Assembly: GCA_038025085.1 (NCBI GenBank)
Contig: CM076152.1
Location: 24,946,001 to 25,010,000 of the forward strand
DNA length: 64,000 nt
DNA from: Tetragonia tetragonoides
Taxonomy: Eukaryota > Streptophyta > Magnoliopsida > Caryophyllales > Aizoaceae
Direction: 5' to 3'
Shown in pieces: positions 32,832-44,829 of the stretch; positions within the stretch are counted from its first letter, which is position 1, and each line of letters starts with the position of its first letter. The translations under genes were made by a program, and so were the position numbers. The notes under the pieces are model-generated. The model was not told where the DNA came from, ran no database searches, and was given only the letters and a program-made list of their open reading frames with translations.

Positions 32832-34525
32832 TTGTTGAGGTCAAAGAGAAGTTGTGTCAAGTACCTATTCTAGCGTTACCAGATTTTGATAGATTGTTTG
32901 AAGTTGAATGTGATGCTAGTGGGGTAGGTATAGGCGCTGTTTTAATCCAAGAAAAACGTCCTATTGCCTATTTTAGTGAGAAATTGAATGGAGCTCAGTT
33001 GAATTATTCTACATATGATCGAGAGTTCTATGCAATTGTGAGAGCTTTGGAGCATTGGTCCCATTATTTAAGGCCTAAGCCTTTTGTGTTGCACTCGGAT
33101 CATGAAGCTCTCAAGTACATTCATGGCCAACAAAAACTAAACCCTAGACATGCCAAGTGGGTAGAGTTTCTACAATCTTTTACATTCTCGGCCAAGTACA
33201 AAGATGGGAAGAGCAATGTTGTTGCTGATGCTCTTTCACGAAGAAACCACTTGTTTGTGACACTTGAAGCGAAGCTCCTAGGCTTTGAACATCTCCAAGA
33301 ACTATATGACAAGGATGCTGATTTCTCTGAGTCATTTAGAGCTTGCAAAGAAGGGGAGCATGGTGATTATTTCATACAAGATGGGTTTCTATTCAAGAGG
33401 AACAAGTTCTGTGTTCCTAGGTCATCTGTACGTGAGCTATTGGTTAGAGAAGTTCACTCGGGAGGACTAGCTGGACATTTTGGAGTAACTAAAACCCTTG
33501 AGCTGTTACAAGAACACTTTTATTGGCCTAAGATGCTCAAAGATGTACATGCTATTGTGACGAGATGCGCTACATGTCAACGGGCCAAGAGTGCTTTTCA
33601 CAAAGGGTTATACACACCATTACCGGTTCCTAGCATTCCCTGGGAGAGTGTGAGCATGGATTTCATTGTGGCACTCCCTAGAACTCAAAGGGGAAAAGAT
33701 GCTATGATGGTTGTTGTTGATAGATTGTCCAAGATGGTGCACTTTGTGCCATGTCACAAGACCGATGGCGCCTCTCATGTTGCTGACTTGTTCTATAAAG
33801 AGATAGTGAGGCTACATGGCATTCCCAAGACCATTGTGTCGGATCGAGATACTAAGTTTCTGAGTTACTTTTGGAAGACACTTTGGAGACTCGTTGGGAC
33901 GAAGTTACATTTTAGCACTTCACATCACCCATAAACAGATGGGCAAACCGAGGTTACAAATAGGACCCTTGGTACTTTGCTTAGAGGGTTGGTGAGTAGA
34001 ATCACAAAAGATTGGGATATTAAGCTAGCACATGCGGAGTTTGCATATAACAGAACGCCTGGATTTACCACGGGTCGTTCTCCATTTGAGATTGTGTATG
34101 GCATTAATCCTTATTTGCCTATTGATTTCGTGTCTTTGCCTAGAGATGATGTTATCAATGTAGATGCCAAGGCAACACAACAAGCTTTCAAGAAGACCTG
34201 TAAGCAAAGTTCGTGCGCGAGTAGAGAAGATGAACTCAAGGTACCAAGCTAGAGCTAACAAGGGAAGAAAGCAAGTTCTATTTGAACCTGGTGACTTAGT
34301 TTGGCTACACCTGCGCAAAGAAAGATTTCCTTCTAGACGCAAGAACAAGCTTATGCCTCGAGCTGATGGTCCTTTTCAAGTTCTAGAGAAGATTGGAGAC
34401 AATGCATACAAGATTGATCTTCCTAGTGAGTATGGAAACGTGAGCTCAACCTTCAATGTTGGTGATCTTAGCCCTTACTTAGAGGATACGAATTTGAGGG
34501 AAAATTCTTTTAAAGAAGGGGAGGT
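32786..34525 (+). pseudogene. Element G RNase H and integrase
   Basis: Frame continues after the duplication. RNase H ([16 protein letters not shown] to [10 protein letters not shown], 32890-33240) with its acidic residues, integrase zinc finger ([12 protein letters not shown]...CATCQRAK, 33470-33600), and core with MDFIVALP and SDRDTKF. A TAA at 33932-33934, where relatives have Gln (HHPQTDGQ), breaks it. The frame then runs through AEFAYNRTPGFTTGRSPFE to a frameshift near 34195 and ends with the GPY/F-like module (ADGPFQVLEKIGDNAYKI). The last frame reads on past the PPT into the 3' LTR. Confidence 0.88.
34511..34525 (+). promoter_or_regulatory. Polypurine tract of element G
   Basis: aaagaaggggaggt directly before the 3' LTR start TGATGCAG. 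Confidence 0.85.
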
Positions 34526-35187
34526 TGATGCAGCAACAAGTACGTTAAAGGACAAGCAAGAAGACGACGAATCAAGAACGCCCAAGAACCCAGTTCTTGA
34601 AACGTTAATGCTTGATCTTGAGCTGCTCATTGCCAAGAGTATAATGCCACGTGAGGTAAAGTACGAGGTAACTATGTTAGAGTGGCAAGAAGATGACTAG
34701 AAGCTGAAAAGAAGAAGCCTTGGGCGCCAAGGAAACTGTTCCAGCGTTTCGAGCCTTGGGCGCCAAGTAATTAGCTGTTTGAGTTTGATTTCGTTCGCCT
34801 ATTTCCTTAATTAGTTAGAATATGTTTAGGAAAGTAGTATTCTGATTATTAGTAGCATTAGGAGTCCATTAGGTATTAGGAAAGCTGTTAATTAGCTCGT
34901 TTTACAATTGTAGTCAGTTTCGTAGTTAGTTTCCTATTCGGACTAGGATTAGGATTCCGAATAGCTTTAGATTTCTTTGTCTATAAATAGGGGAGATCTT
35001 TGCTACTGTAAACTCGTACTTTGATGATTAATTATTGAATACGTGAGTATTTACCCCTCAAACTGAGTGATTCAGGTTGAAACCCTTACGAGTGATTCGT
35101 GAGTTGTTCTTGTGTGATTCTTGAACAAGATCCCTTTGTGTGATACTATCAAAGGTTAATTTCCGTTTTGTTACTTATTTCACATCA
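34526..35187 (+). repeat. 3' LTR of element G
   Basis: 662 bp, same length as the 5' LTR, TATA box at 34982-34989. It ends cacatca before gtctc. Confidence 0.9.
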
Positions 35188-35192
35188 GTCTC

Positions 35193-35332
35193 TTCCGCAA
35201 AACGCCGGTAGCAGATTGTGACTTCTTTCGTAGTTTTTATTCAATTGAAGTCTATTCAAATGGTTTTCTAACTCGACGGTTCCTTAAAGTTATCTAAAGC
35301 CCTCAGCTTACAAATTTTCTATAAGGAGACAC
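35193..35332 (+). repeat. Tat-like LTR (copy W), second part
   Basis: Resumes the LTR split at 29318 (ttccgcaaaacgccggtagcag...ctataaggagacact). It lacks the final ~35 bp and the PBS, cut by the LINE. Confidence 0.75.
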
Positions 35333-35333
35333 T

Positions 35334-35451
35334 GCAGCTTGATGAAGAGAGTAATTTTGAAGCTGTAGAGTGTATCCCTGCAGCTCCTGACATCAATGAA
35401 GGAGAGGGTCCTGGTGATCAGGTACCTCCAATTCCTCCCTGCTCCAAATGA
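35334..35451 (+). pseudogene. LINE ORF1 C-terminal tail
   Basis: About 38 codons (QLDEESNFEAVECIPAAPDI...) open to a TGA at 35449-35451. The stop overlaps the ORF2 start as ATGA at 35448-35451, a tight coupling seen in plant L1 elements. No domain is left. Confidence 0.55.
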
Positions 35452-38400
35452 AGATGCTTATCTGGAATGTTAGAGGGATGAATAAGCCCTCTAAACAAAG
35501 AGATATTAAGAAGTATATTATTAATCATAAATCTTGTTTTATTGCACTTCTTGAGACTAAAGTGAAAGTGAATAAATTTGATAAAATTGGGAATAAAATC
35601 CTTAGCAACTGGATGTATTTTTGCAACCATAATGAAGCTCCTAATGGTAGGATTTTGATTGCCTGGGATCCCTCTGTGCTTAATGTTCAGATATTAGCTG
35701 CTTCTGATCAAATTGTGCATATGAAAATTATGTTCAATGCTGGGATAACCTTCTTGTTGACTATTGTATATGCCAAGAATGATATAGTGCTTAGGAAAGC
35801 TTGTTGGGCTGATCTAGAGAATATTGGGAGTAATATAGCAGAATCTTGGCTTATTGGGGGTGACTTCAATGCTACATTATCTATTTCTGAAAGATTGCAA
35901 GCTGGTAATACCCTCTCAGGCACTGAGGAATTACAGGATATGTGCTATAAGCTTAATATTGAAGATATCAGATCCACAGGCATGGAATATACTTGGTGTA
36001 ACGAACATCAGGATCATACAAGAGTCTACAGTAAAATAGACAGAGTTTTGGAAAATTATGAATGGCTATCTGCTTTCCCTAGTATTGAGGTTGATTTGCT
36101 GACCCCTTTTATTTCTGATCACTCTCCTGCTTCACTTACTATTTTACCTGAGACTCAACAAGGGAGAAAACCATTTAGATTTTATAATCTGTGGATCTCA
36201 CAGACTGGGTACAGGGAGATATTTGAGAAAGGTTGGCAATATGAGAGTCAGGGATCTCCAATGTACAAGATCTGGCAGAAACACCAAAACATGAAGAAAG
36301 CTCTTAAACAATCACACTTTTACCTCCCACACTGGGAGAAGAGGGTACAAGTAGCTAAAGATAACCTGATTCAGGCCCAAGAGCTCCTTGCAACAGATAA
36401 ATTCAATACTGCATTTGTAGAGAAAGAAAAAGAAGCTTTTGAAATTTATCATAAGGCTAGAGATATGGAGGAACTGAATGTCAAACAACAGTCCAGGCTC
36501 CAATGGATTAGTGCTGAGGATGACAACTCAAAATTTTTTCATGCTTGTGTCAAAAGTAGAACAGCTCACAACAAAATTATCTCTATTTATGATGCTAGAG
36601 ATGCAAAAATAACTGACCCTGAAGCTGTCAAGACTGAATTCAGTTCCTTCTTTATCAAGTTGATGGGTTCTAGTGCTGATGAACTGCTTGGTATAGATCC
36701 TGATATTATGGCAGCAGTCCCTGTGCTTTCTGTGGAGCAGCAGGTAGCTCTATGTCAACCATTCTCAACACAGGAAATCAAGACAGCTCTTTGGGAGATT
36801 AGAGATGATAGGGCACCAGGGCCCAATGGCTTTTCTGCAGCCTTTTATAAGAGCTCCTAGGATACTTTGGGCAAGGAAATTACTGAAGCTGTGATTTACA
36901 CTTTTGAGTCAGGTAACATTCTGAAGGCTCTTAATTGTACTGCTGTAACCCTTGTTCCTACAAAATCATGGCCTACCTATGTGAGTGACTACAGACCAAT
37001 AGCTTGCTGTAACGTGCTTTATAAGATCTTGTCTAAAACATTAGCTAACAGACTGAGTAAAGTGTTAGATGATGTGGTCTTACAAGAGCAATCTGCTTTT
37101 ATTAAGGGGAGGTTTATAGGAGATAATATAATCCTTGCTCATGAAATTGTAAAACACTATAGTAGAAAGGGGATTTCTCCTAGGTGTGTGCTGAAAATTG
37201 ATTTAAGAAAAGCTTATGATTCTCTAGAATGGGCTTTTCTTGAACAAGTCCTGATCGGCATGCATTTTCCCATGAAATTTGTGAACTAGTTGATGATGTG
37301 TATAACTTCAGTGAGCTACTCTGCATTGTTTAATGGTTCCCCAATGGCTCCCTTTCCTGCTAAAAAGGGACTTAGGCAAGGAGACCCTCTCTCTCCTTAT
37401 CTATTTGTGATAGCCATGGATTACCTCTCAAGATGCCTCAAGGGTTTACAGGGGATCAGAGAATTCAAACACCACCCCAGATGCAAGAAATTCTCTCTTG
37501 TCCATTGTATTTTCGCAGACGATTTGCTCCTATTCTCTAAGGGGGACAAACAATCAGTTGAGCTAATGTATGAGAAATTCAAGCTCTTCTCGAAGTGTTC
37601 AGAACTAAAAGCAAATGAACACAAGTCTGAAATCTATTTTGGAGGTGTTGATAGTACTATAAGCAGAGTATATTAGAGAGCATGTGCATGCAGGATGGCT
37701 CTTTGCCTTTCAGGTACCTAGGGGTTCCCCTCACTTCCAAAAGGCTGCAGATCAGTCACTTTGAGCCCTTGATACAGAAAGTTACAGAGAGAATCCAATC
37801 TTGGACTTCAAAATTCTTGTCATATGCAGGGAGACTTCAACTCATAAAGTCAGTATTGTTCTCTATGCAGAATTTTTGGACACAATTTTTCCATATACCT
37901 GCTACTGTCATTAACAATTTAGAGCAGCTATGCAGAAGGTTTTTATGGACTGGGATAACTGAACCTAGTACGAGAGCCTTGGTAGCATGGGAGGATCTGT
38001 GCACTCTAGCTACTAAAGGAGGTCTGGGTATTTTCAACTTCAAATTATGGAACAAAGCTTCTCTAGGGAAACTGATTTGGGACATACAACACAAAAAAGA
38101 GAAATTATGGATCAAGTGGTTGAATGCTTATTATGTCAAGCAGCAAGATTTCTGGACCATGGCAAAGCCTTAACAAGCTTCATGATTGTTCCAGAAAATT
38201 TTTGATGAAAGGGAGGATCTGCGGCATATTGTCTGTACATGGCCAAGCTATAAGATTAGTGCAGTATACAAACAAATGCTTCCTGATTTGCAGAAGAGAT
38301 ACTGGAATAATTTGGTCTGAAATAATTTAGCATTGCAAAAATGGAAATTTACACTCTGACTATGTATTCAGGAGAGGCTACCAATTTGGAGTAATCTGTA

Positions 38401-38665
38401 CAAGCTTGGATACCAGGGCCCATGCTACTGCTGTATGTGTTCAGCTGATGAAGAATCATTTCAGCATCTATTCTTTGATTGTGAGTTTGCTCAACAGCTG
38501 TGGGGTAGAGTTTTCACTTGGCTTCAGATAGTCCCAATCCAATGGCAATGGCCTAATGTCTACAAGCAACTTTGTGACAGGTTCAAGGGTAGACTGGTTA
38601 AAAACAAGACCATGTCTGCATGTGTATCAGCTGTGATTTGGCACATATGGCAAGAGCGTAATTAA
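35448..38665 (+). pseudogene. LINE ORF2: endonuclease and reverse transcriptase
   Basis: AP-type endonuclease from ATG 35448 (MLIWNVRGMNKPSKQRDI, WLIGGDFNATLS, SDHSPASL, to about 36150), linker, then reverse transcriptase (DYRPIACCNVLYKI, FIKGRFIGDNIILAHEIV, KKGLRQGDPLSPYLFVIAMD, catalytic FADD at 37512-37523, LPFRYLGVPLTSKRL). The C-terminal zf-RVT region is at 38435-38665 (CSADEESFQHLFFDCEFA). Breaks: TAG at 36858 and TAG at 37287, both where Trp is expected, and frameshifts near 37675, 38173 and 38430. Inactive. Confidence 0.88.
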
Positions 38666-39070
38666 CGAATATTCCAAGGCAAGAAAACTATGGGTGCCCA
38701 GATCATGAAACAGATCATCTCTGCCCTTCATGTTCGTGCAGCAGCAGCGAGAGATGAGAAAATGAGGGAATACTTTACCTCAAATCTTAATTTCTTTTGC
38801 TAGTCTTTTATGTAGTTGAGTTGTGGTGCTAGTTTCATTTATATTGTGATTTACACCCTGGTTTTGTTTGTACCGAAGCCTCATAACCCGCTTGCATCTG
38901 GTTACCCTTCCTGGAAGGTGGAAGGATGCAGGGGGAGGTTTGAGGCTTCGACCTAGCAGCCTGTTGCTAGGAGATAGGGTGGTGTTTTATTAGTTTTGGT
39001 GACTTTGTAATTAACTGTCATATATGCTTTTGGAAAGTAATAATATCAGTTTACATTCCAAAAAAAAAAA
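38666..39070 (+). other. LINE 3' UTR and poly(A)
   Basis: Untranslated tail with an A-rich end. It contains a loose inverted repeat around 38905-38965 (cctggaaggtggaagg and cctagcagcctgttgctagg). Confidence 0.6.
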
Positions 39071-39535
39071 GGGTCAATAATAATTGTTGTGATGCTTATG
39101 ATCAACCAATTAATAGTTTAAGTCTAGGTTGTTAATCCGGTTTTGTCTGGGAATTATGTCTTTAAATTATTAAGCAAACTTGAGTTAGTAGAGGCCGTCA
39201 TAATACGGGCGAGTTGGGTGCCTAACACCTTCCCACCTCGTACCTTCGCCCCCGAACCCTTTATTCTTGGGTACTCATATGTTCTATATGAGCGAGAGTC
39301 TTTCTAAAAACATGATCAGTTCACTTATCGTGCTATTGGGTTGTCCCTTCGGATTGTCCATTCGATAAAACGGCGATAGCAGATTTGTGACATCTGTCAT
39401 GGTTTTTATTCAATTCAAGTCTTTACAAAAGCTTTTCTAACTCGATGGTCCCTTGAACTTATCTAAAGCCCCCAGCTTACAAATTTTCTATAAGGACGCA
39501 CTCCATGGAGCAGGTAGAAATCTCGGGTCCTTACA
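39071..39535 (+). repeat. 5' LTR of element Y, 3' part
   Basis: Starts abruptly after the LINE poly(A) in mid-LTR (gggtcaataat...) and ends gggtccttaca. Closer to the 3' LTR at 59807 than to copy W. Confidence 0.8.
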
Positions 39536-39553
39536 GTGGCGACTTCACCGGGG
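39536..39553 (+). promoter_or_regulatory. Primer binding site of element Y
   Basis: GTGGCGACTTCACCGGGG right after the LTR, the tRNA-Arg-type site of Tat/Ogre elements. Confidence 0.75.
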
Positions 39554-40559
39554 ATTTATTTAAGAGGGTGAGACTCGAAAGTCAAGTTTGCTTAATTGTT
39601 TAATAACATGTTCGTTTGCTTAATTGTTTAATAACATGTTCCATATTTTTGCATCATTTGCATCATTTGCATGTGCCTTGGCACAACCTTTTGACCTTTA
39701 TCGACCCCCGAGGAAGTTTGTGTCGCATCTCGTAGACAACCCGTATATCTAAAGGATTATACAGTTGTCCTATCGTGCAAATCGACGCTTCCTCACCCAT
39801 GACTCATCAATCATTTTTGATGAAAAGAATTACAATTGATGTGTCGACCATCCGCCGAACGGAAATTGTAATTGTCGTGATTACCTCACAGAAGCCAAAA
39901 GCCTCTAACCCACATTCGTGCATTCGCTTTCTTGTTGTGCATGTGTCGTTGTAATGCCTGTCTGATCACATGTTTTCCTGTAAATTGCGTTGTTATACTT
40001 GCCTATATGCATGAATACCGTGACTATGTGCCAACATGTACTTACGTGCTAGGAGTCATTTCTTTTACTTTTAGCTAGTTCCTAATGCCCGAAGATGTGT
40101 GAGGATTCAAATTCAATGAACACTCATCATTTTCCTAATGATATATTCTAAAAAGTCATGAACAATTTTCTAGGATCTTTGTAGTAAAATAAAAAAAGTC
40201 AGTCTTTCAATTTCCCCTCTTCCTTTTCCTATGTCTTTATTTGTCTTTTTCTTTTGATGTAATTCAGATTCAGTCAAAAAAAAGAGAAAATAAAAAGCCA
40301 AAAAAATTGGCAAAACAAAATAAAAAAATGCCGCCGAAAATCAAAACAAAAAAAATGGAAAAAATATAAAAAGAACAAAATTCTTTTTATTTTTTATTTT
40401 AGCCCTTTTTTCATTTTCTTTAAGTCTAGAAAAAAAATATAGGGTAGTCCATATTTTCTATTTATTTTTTCTTATTTTCGTGCATTGACTTTAATTTTCC
40501 TTGGATATTAGGGAAAAATACGGCATTTAGGCTTAAGGACCTTTATTTTCTAGGACAAT
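39554..40559 (+). other. Leader of element Y
   Basis: About 1 kb of untranslated sequence with A/T runs (40190-40450), matching the leaders of X and Z. A short direct repeat (gtttgcttaattgtttaataacatgtt) occurs at about 39586-39640. Confidence 0.7.
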
Positions 40560-42835
40560 GTGCTTTCTATATGTGGGTCGACTGTTTCATTAGGTGAGAG
40601 TCTCACGGTTTTTCTTGTTACTAAGTGCTCCATGCTTCCTATTCAGGATAAGGGGTCCAAGGAAAAAGAAAATATTGAGAAAAGTTGGGCTCGGCCTTCT
40701 GCAAGGCTGGTTCGTCTGCAGTCGTCTACACCACCAGGTTCTTGTTTACCTCCACCACAAACAGCCTCACCATCAATAAATTCACCACCACTACATACCT
40801 TTTTCTCCACACCTATCACCCCTCCCGACTTCACAATGCCAAAGACTACTGATGAGAGATTGGATGAGCTCATGAGAGAGCTAGAAAGGGTACGACTCAA
40901 GGTTGAAGATATAGAGAGGAAAGGAGAAGAAGGGTCAAGGATCCCTTCCGATTCCGATTCTAAGGAAGAAGAGTCAGATGTCATGCTGGCTAAGATCACC
41001 TCTGTGCTCAAGCGTAGCGGCTTGATCCCCAACTATAGTGCCAATGTAGGAAAGTTTGACACTAAGATCAAGGGTAAGCTTCCGGTCAAATTCTTTATGC
41101 GTGAAGTACCCACCTTCACCGGAGTCGACAATCCGCAGGACCACCTGAAATCCTTCACTACCACTATGGTTCTAAGGGGAATCAACAAGAAACTCTATGC
41201 CCATCTGTTTCCCCAGACCCTTGATACACATGCTCGACGATGTTTCTACTCCCTAGATCTGGAAAGCTACCCAACTTGGTTCGATTTTACCACGGTCTTC
41301 CTGACTCGATACAAGGACAACACTACTCTCCCCATTACTTTGAGGGAGCTTGAGATTACCACTCAAGAGCGGAATGAGGGATTCACTAAATTCCTCTGTC
41401 GATGGAAATCCAAGATAGATGAAATGGTGGAAAGATCCTCAGAAACTGAACAAATGAGGCATTTCATTAAGAACATGCAACCGGCCTATAAGAGTCACCT
41501 TCAATATTAGGCCATTGACTCATATCAACGTCTCTATGACGTTGGCATCCTCATTAAAGATGATCTCAACAAGAACAAGGACAAGGTCACCCCTATGCCT
41601 TTCACTTACGGGAGAGACAAGAGGACAACTGATGGGACCTCCTCTGGTGCTCAGGTTAATACCTTTGCTAAAAGAAACCCACCAAGAGAATTCACCCCTC
41701 TTGGAATGACCCTGTCACATGCTCTTAAAAGAATGATAAAAAATAATCTGCTGCAGCCCATCGGACCTACTCCTGAACCATCTGTTAAGATTTGCAACTA
41801 GAAAGAGGGGAAATATTGCAAGTACCATCAAGGAAAAGGGCACGACACCGACAACTGTTGGGCTCTTAGACATGCTATCCAAGATAGAATTGAGAACGAT
41901 ACCATACCCTTAACAAAACCAGGCCAAGCACCTAGCAACTCAAACAACCATTTATTTGCAATCCTACATATTAGTGTTGAAGATGCCTTGGGACTCGAAA
42001 TTGTCAGAATATGGGACAGTGACGAAGAAGATGTATGGGAGGTCCAAACCAGTTCACCCATATATGTGGCCCATTTGACACATTCCGGTCGTCATTATAG
42101 GCCACCAAACATCTACAATGACCGGATCCAACCTCCAGCTGAAGAAGAAGTGGAAAAAGTTCCCGCGAAAGACAAAGAATCTCCCATCACAGGGCAGCTC
42201 AAGAGAATCAAAGCCGATATCTCCATTTGGCAACTCTTAGCCTCGTCCTATGAACATCGCCAGTCCATTTTGGAAGCCTTGTCAAAAGTTTCGGTATCAC
42301 CAGATATGAGGCCTGACGAATTGGTTAGTTTCTTGGTAGGAGATAAAACTCAACCGACCATTACCTTCTCCAACAATCAACTACCTCCCGAAGGGTCCTC
42401 ACACAATAATGCTTTGTACTTGATTGTATTTCCCATGGGCAAGTATGTAACTATGACCCTAGTGGATAATGGATTTGCCGTGAATGTATGCCTATTGAGA
42501 ACCGCCGCAAAATTGGGCATCGATATCAAGAATTTGGCTCACTCAGTACAAGGTCTGCGCGCATATGACAACTCCAGTCGAAAAGTGCTTGGCACCATAA
42601 CTATGAATGTCATCTCTGGGGCTATAAAATGGTCCAGTAATAGCTGATGGATATTCCGGGCACTTTCAACTTGTTATTGGGGCGACCTTGGCTCTATGGT
42701 TTAAATGATGTAGCCACTACCCTCCACCAGAAAGTCAAAATGGTGTTAGAGGGAGAAATTGTGAAAATCGAGGCCAACCCCATCAAAGCAACTATTGACA
42801 AGACTCATGTCTTGAAAAATAGAACACGATAGCGA
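40560..42835 (+). pseudogene. Element Y gag and protease
   Basis: Gag with Pro/Ser-rich N-terminus, coiled coil (RLDELMRELERVRLKVEDIE) and capsid-like domain (PTFTGVDNPQDHLKSF, 41105-41430). A TAG at 41508-41510 stands where the relative at 47834 has a codon of YHAIDSY, and a TAG at 41799-41801 replaces Trp of NWKEG. The zinc knuckle CKYHQGKGHDTDNC starts at 41818. The protease-like part follows: LVDNGFAVNVC (Asp-Asn-Gly at 42465-42473, Ser changed to Asn) and LLLGRPW near 42673, with a frameshift near 42640. Clearly inactive. Confidence 0.8.
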
Positions 42836-43283
42836 GGATATTGACCTTTGGGAATTCTCTCCCGAAGAGGTAGCCCTCATAGAGGAAGACACTAAATCTT
42901 ATAGCTCAGACAGTTCTAGGGAATTCAAGACCTATTGTTCTGAAGAAATAGGAGAGCCTGATGAGTTTGAAGAAATAAAAGAAACCATTGAGGGGATGTC
43001 CATCTACGTGGCACACCACCACCACGCAATTCAGCAAATGAAAGGGAAAATCGCCTCATTGGAAAGACCCACAGAATGCAACATTATTCTGGCCAAAGGG
43101 GAGGTTTGCTTCCAACAAGAAGAAATGTTTAGCAAGATAGTCAAGTATGAATATGCCCATCAAAGGAGGCCTACCCGTCGCATGCTTCCTAGGGACGGAA
43201 ACCCATATCTTTGGTGCAAATATTGTGAAGCCAATGGGCATCATACCAATCAATGCAAGCGCCTAAAAAGGGTAATCACCACA
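42836..43283 (+). pseudogene. Element Y linker with a second zinc knuckle
   Basis: Open segment rich in Glu/Asp (SEDIDLWEFSPEEVALIEED) followed by a CX2CX4HX4C knuckle, CKYCEANGHHTNQC (43215-43256). It is cut at 43283 by the LTR of element Z. A second knuckle after the protease is unusual; its role is unknown. Confidence 0.6.
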
Positions 43284-44814
43284 TGTAAGGACCCGGGATT
43301 TCTACGGCCACGGTGTAAGTCCTTATAGAAAATTGGTATGTTGGGGTTTAGATAAGTTTAAGGGACCATCGAGGTAGAAAAGCTTTTGTAAAGACTTGAA
43401 TTGAATAAAAACCATGAAAGAGGTCACAAATCTGGTATCGGCGTTTTATCGAAGGGACAATTCGAAGGAACAACCCAATAGCTTGATAAGTGAAGTGATC
43501 ATATTTTTAGAAAGACTCCCGCTCATATAAAACATATGAGTACCCAAGAATAGAGGGTTCGGGGGCGAAGGTTCGAGGTGGGAAGGTTTTAGGCACCCAA
43601 CTCGCCCGTTTATGACGGCCTCTATTAACTCAAGTTTGCTTAATAATTTAAAGACATAATTCCCATGCAAAACTGGATTAACAACCTAGACTTAGACTAT
43701 AAATTGATTCATCACAACCATCACAACATTTATTTTTAACCCTTATTTAGATATGCATTTGATTTGACAAGTTGGGCAGCACAACGACTTATACAGACAA
43801 TTAGGCAATGAATTTAATTTAAGCCCTCAGCAATTTGTACCTGAACCGTAAGCTATATTTGACAATTGAATAGTAAAAATAGATCTCAAGTAAAGAAAGA
43901 GGGGGGAGCTCGGTGGCAATACTCCCGAGAATAGAATAGAATTAGTTATGGAAGAAAGAGGGAGAAGCTCAGAGTCAATACTACTAAGAATAGAGGGTGT
44001 CAACTGTAGACTGTGTGTTTTGAACTGAGGGTGGAGGGTTGCATTTATAGGCGTGGGGAAGAAGGGTTGGACGGTTGAAAATGAGCTGAAAATCGGATTG
44101 GGCTTGAAAAATGAGTCGGGCCAGAAGCAAGTTCAGTGCCGCTAGCGGCGCTGGAATTTTAGTCAGCGCCGCTAGCGGCCATGGGCTTTATCACAGGGCC
44201 ACTGACGGCTGTCACCTTCCTAGGTGGCTGTTTGCCGGGCCACATCTCACTCGTTTAGAATCCAAATTGGATGATTCAAGATATTTTGGAAAGGGTACTG
44301 GGTCTAGTTTCAAAAAGCTTTGGTTGCAGGCGCAAACATTTTTTGGATCTAGAGATATACCCGAAAGAGTAAGGAGAGGTCAGTTTTGGAGTACGCATCA
44401 ATGTTGGGCTCGTAACTCCTTGGTTGGAAATGTGGTGTGGGCTCATGATATGTTATTGGAAAGATATTTGAATAAGAAATGCAGAATTATAAGGCTCACA
44501 AATTAGTTCAACCAAATGAACTCCCATAATGGGGCTGGAAACACAGTCCATATTATTCGGCTACATCTGTTTTGACCCTTAACTTCATTTGGCCATAGCT
44601 CTTAGGTGCGGAATCGTATTGGGACACGGAAGGAAGAAATGGAAAGTTGTTGAAAGGAGCTTTTAAATGAGGTGAAAATGAAGCAGTGATCGAGGAAAAA
44701 CCTGAGACCTTATTTTACCGATCAATGCAAAAATAGCAGTTCAAGTTAATAAATTACTCCTTTCATCGTCGGGCTTTTGCGGAGAAATCTGAAGGCGCTT
44801 TTTTAGCGTCTATA
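43284..44814 (-). repeat. 3' LTR of element Z (1531 bp)
   Basis: From TATAGACGC (at 44814) to CCTTACA (at 43284) on the minus strand. It contains two copies of the GC-rich palindrome (ccgctagcggcgctg and cagcgccgctagcggcc, 44139-44182), missing from the partner LTR because of a ~330 bp deletion there. Confidence 0.85.
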
Positions 44815-44829
44815 GAAGCCCCCCTTTGA
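44815..44829 (-). promoter_or_regulatory. Polypurine tract of element Z
   Basis: Minus strand TCAAAGGGGGGCTTC directly before the 3' LTR. The counterpart in Y is tcaaagtgggggcttc at 59791-59806. Confidence 0.8.

Larger units (their letters stand above)
29319..35187 (+). mobile_element. Ty3/gypsy element G, 5.87 kb, both LTRs
   Basis: LTRs of 662 bp each (29319-29980 and 34526-35187), differing by roughly 17 bases as counted by eye. PBS TGGTATCAGAGC at 29983-29994 and PPT aaagaaggggaggt just before 34526. Target duplication gtccc / gtctc at 29314-29318 and 35188-35192, and the host LTR reads on across the join. It encodes gag-PR-RT-RNase H-IN, with three breaks. No chromodomain was found at the integrase C-terminus, so the lineage within Ty3/gypsy is left open. 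This is one of the youngest insertions in the window. Confidence 0.92.
35333..39070 (+). mobile_element. L1-type LINE, 5' truncated
   Basis: Non-LTR retrotransposon starting inside the end of ORF1 and ending with an 11 bp A run (39060-39070). ORF2 covers endonuclease, reverse transcriptase and the C-terminal zinc-binding region. The left flank is LTR copy W near its end and the right flank a different Tat LTR from its middle, so the original target site was rearranged and no TSD is visible. Confidence 0.85.

Noticed and set aside
34164..34700. Chromodomain at the C-terminus of element G integrase
   Set aside because: After the GPY/F-like module the frame is short, acidic and runs into the LTR; no aromatic cage pattern was seen.
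29017..39505. A ~440 bp target-site duplication made by the LINE
   Set aside because: The right copy is closer to the LTR at 59807 than to the left copy, so the two are separate LTRs.
44111..44506. 131-codon plus-strand ORF
   Set aside because: Lies wholly in the minus-strand LTR of element Z, is GC-palindrome derived at its start, and resembles no protein.
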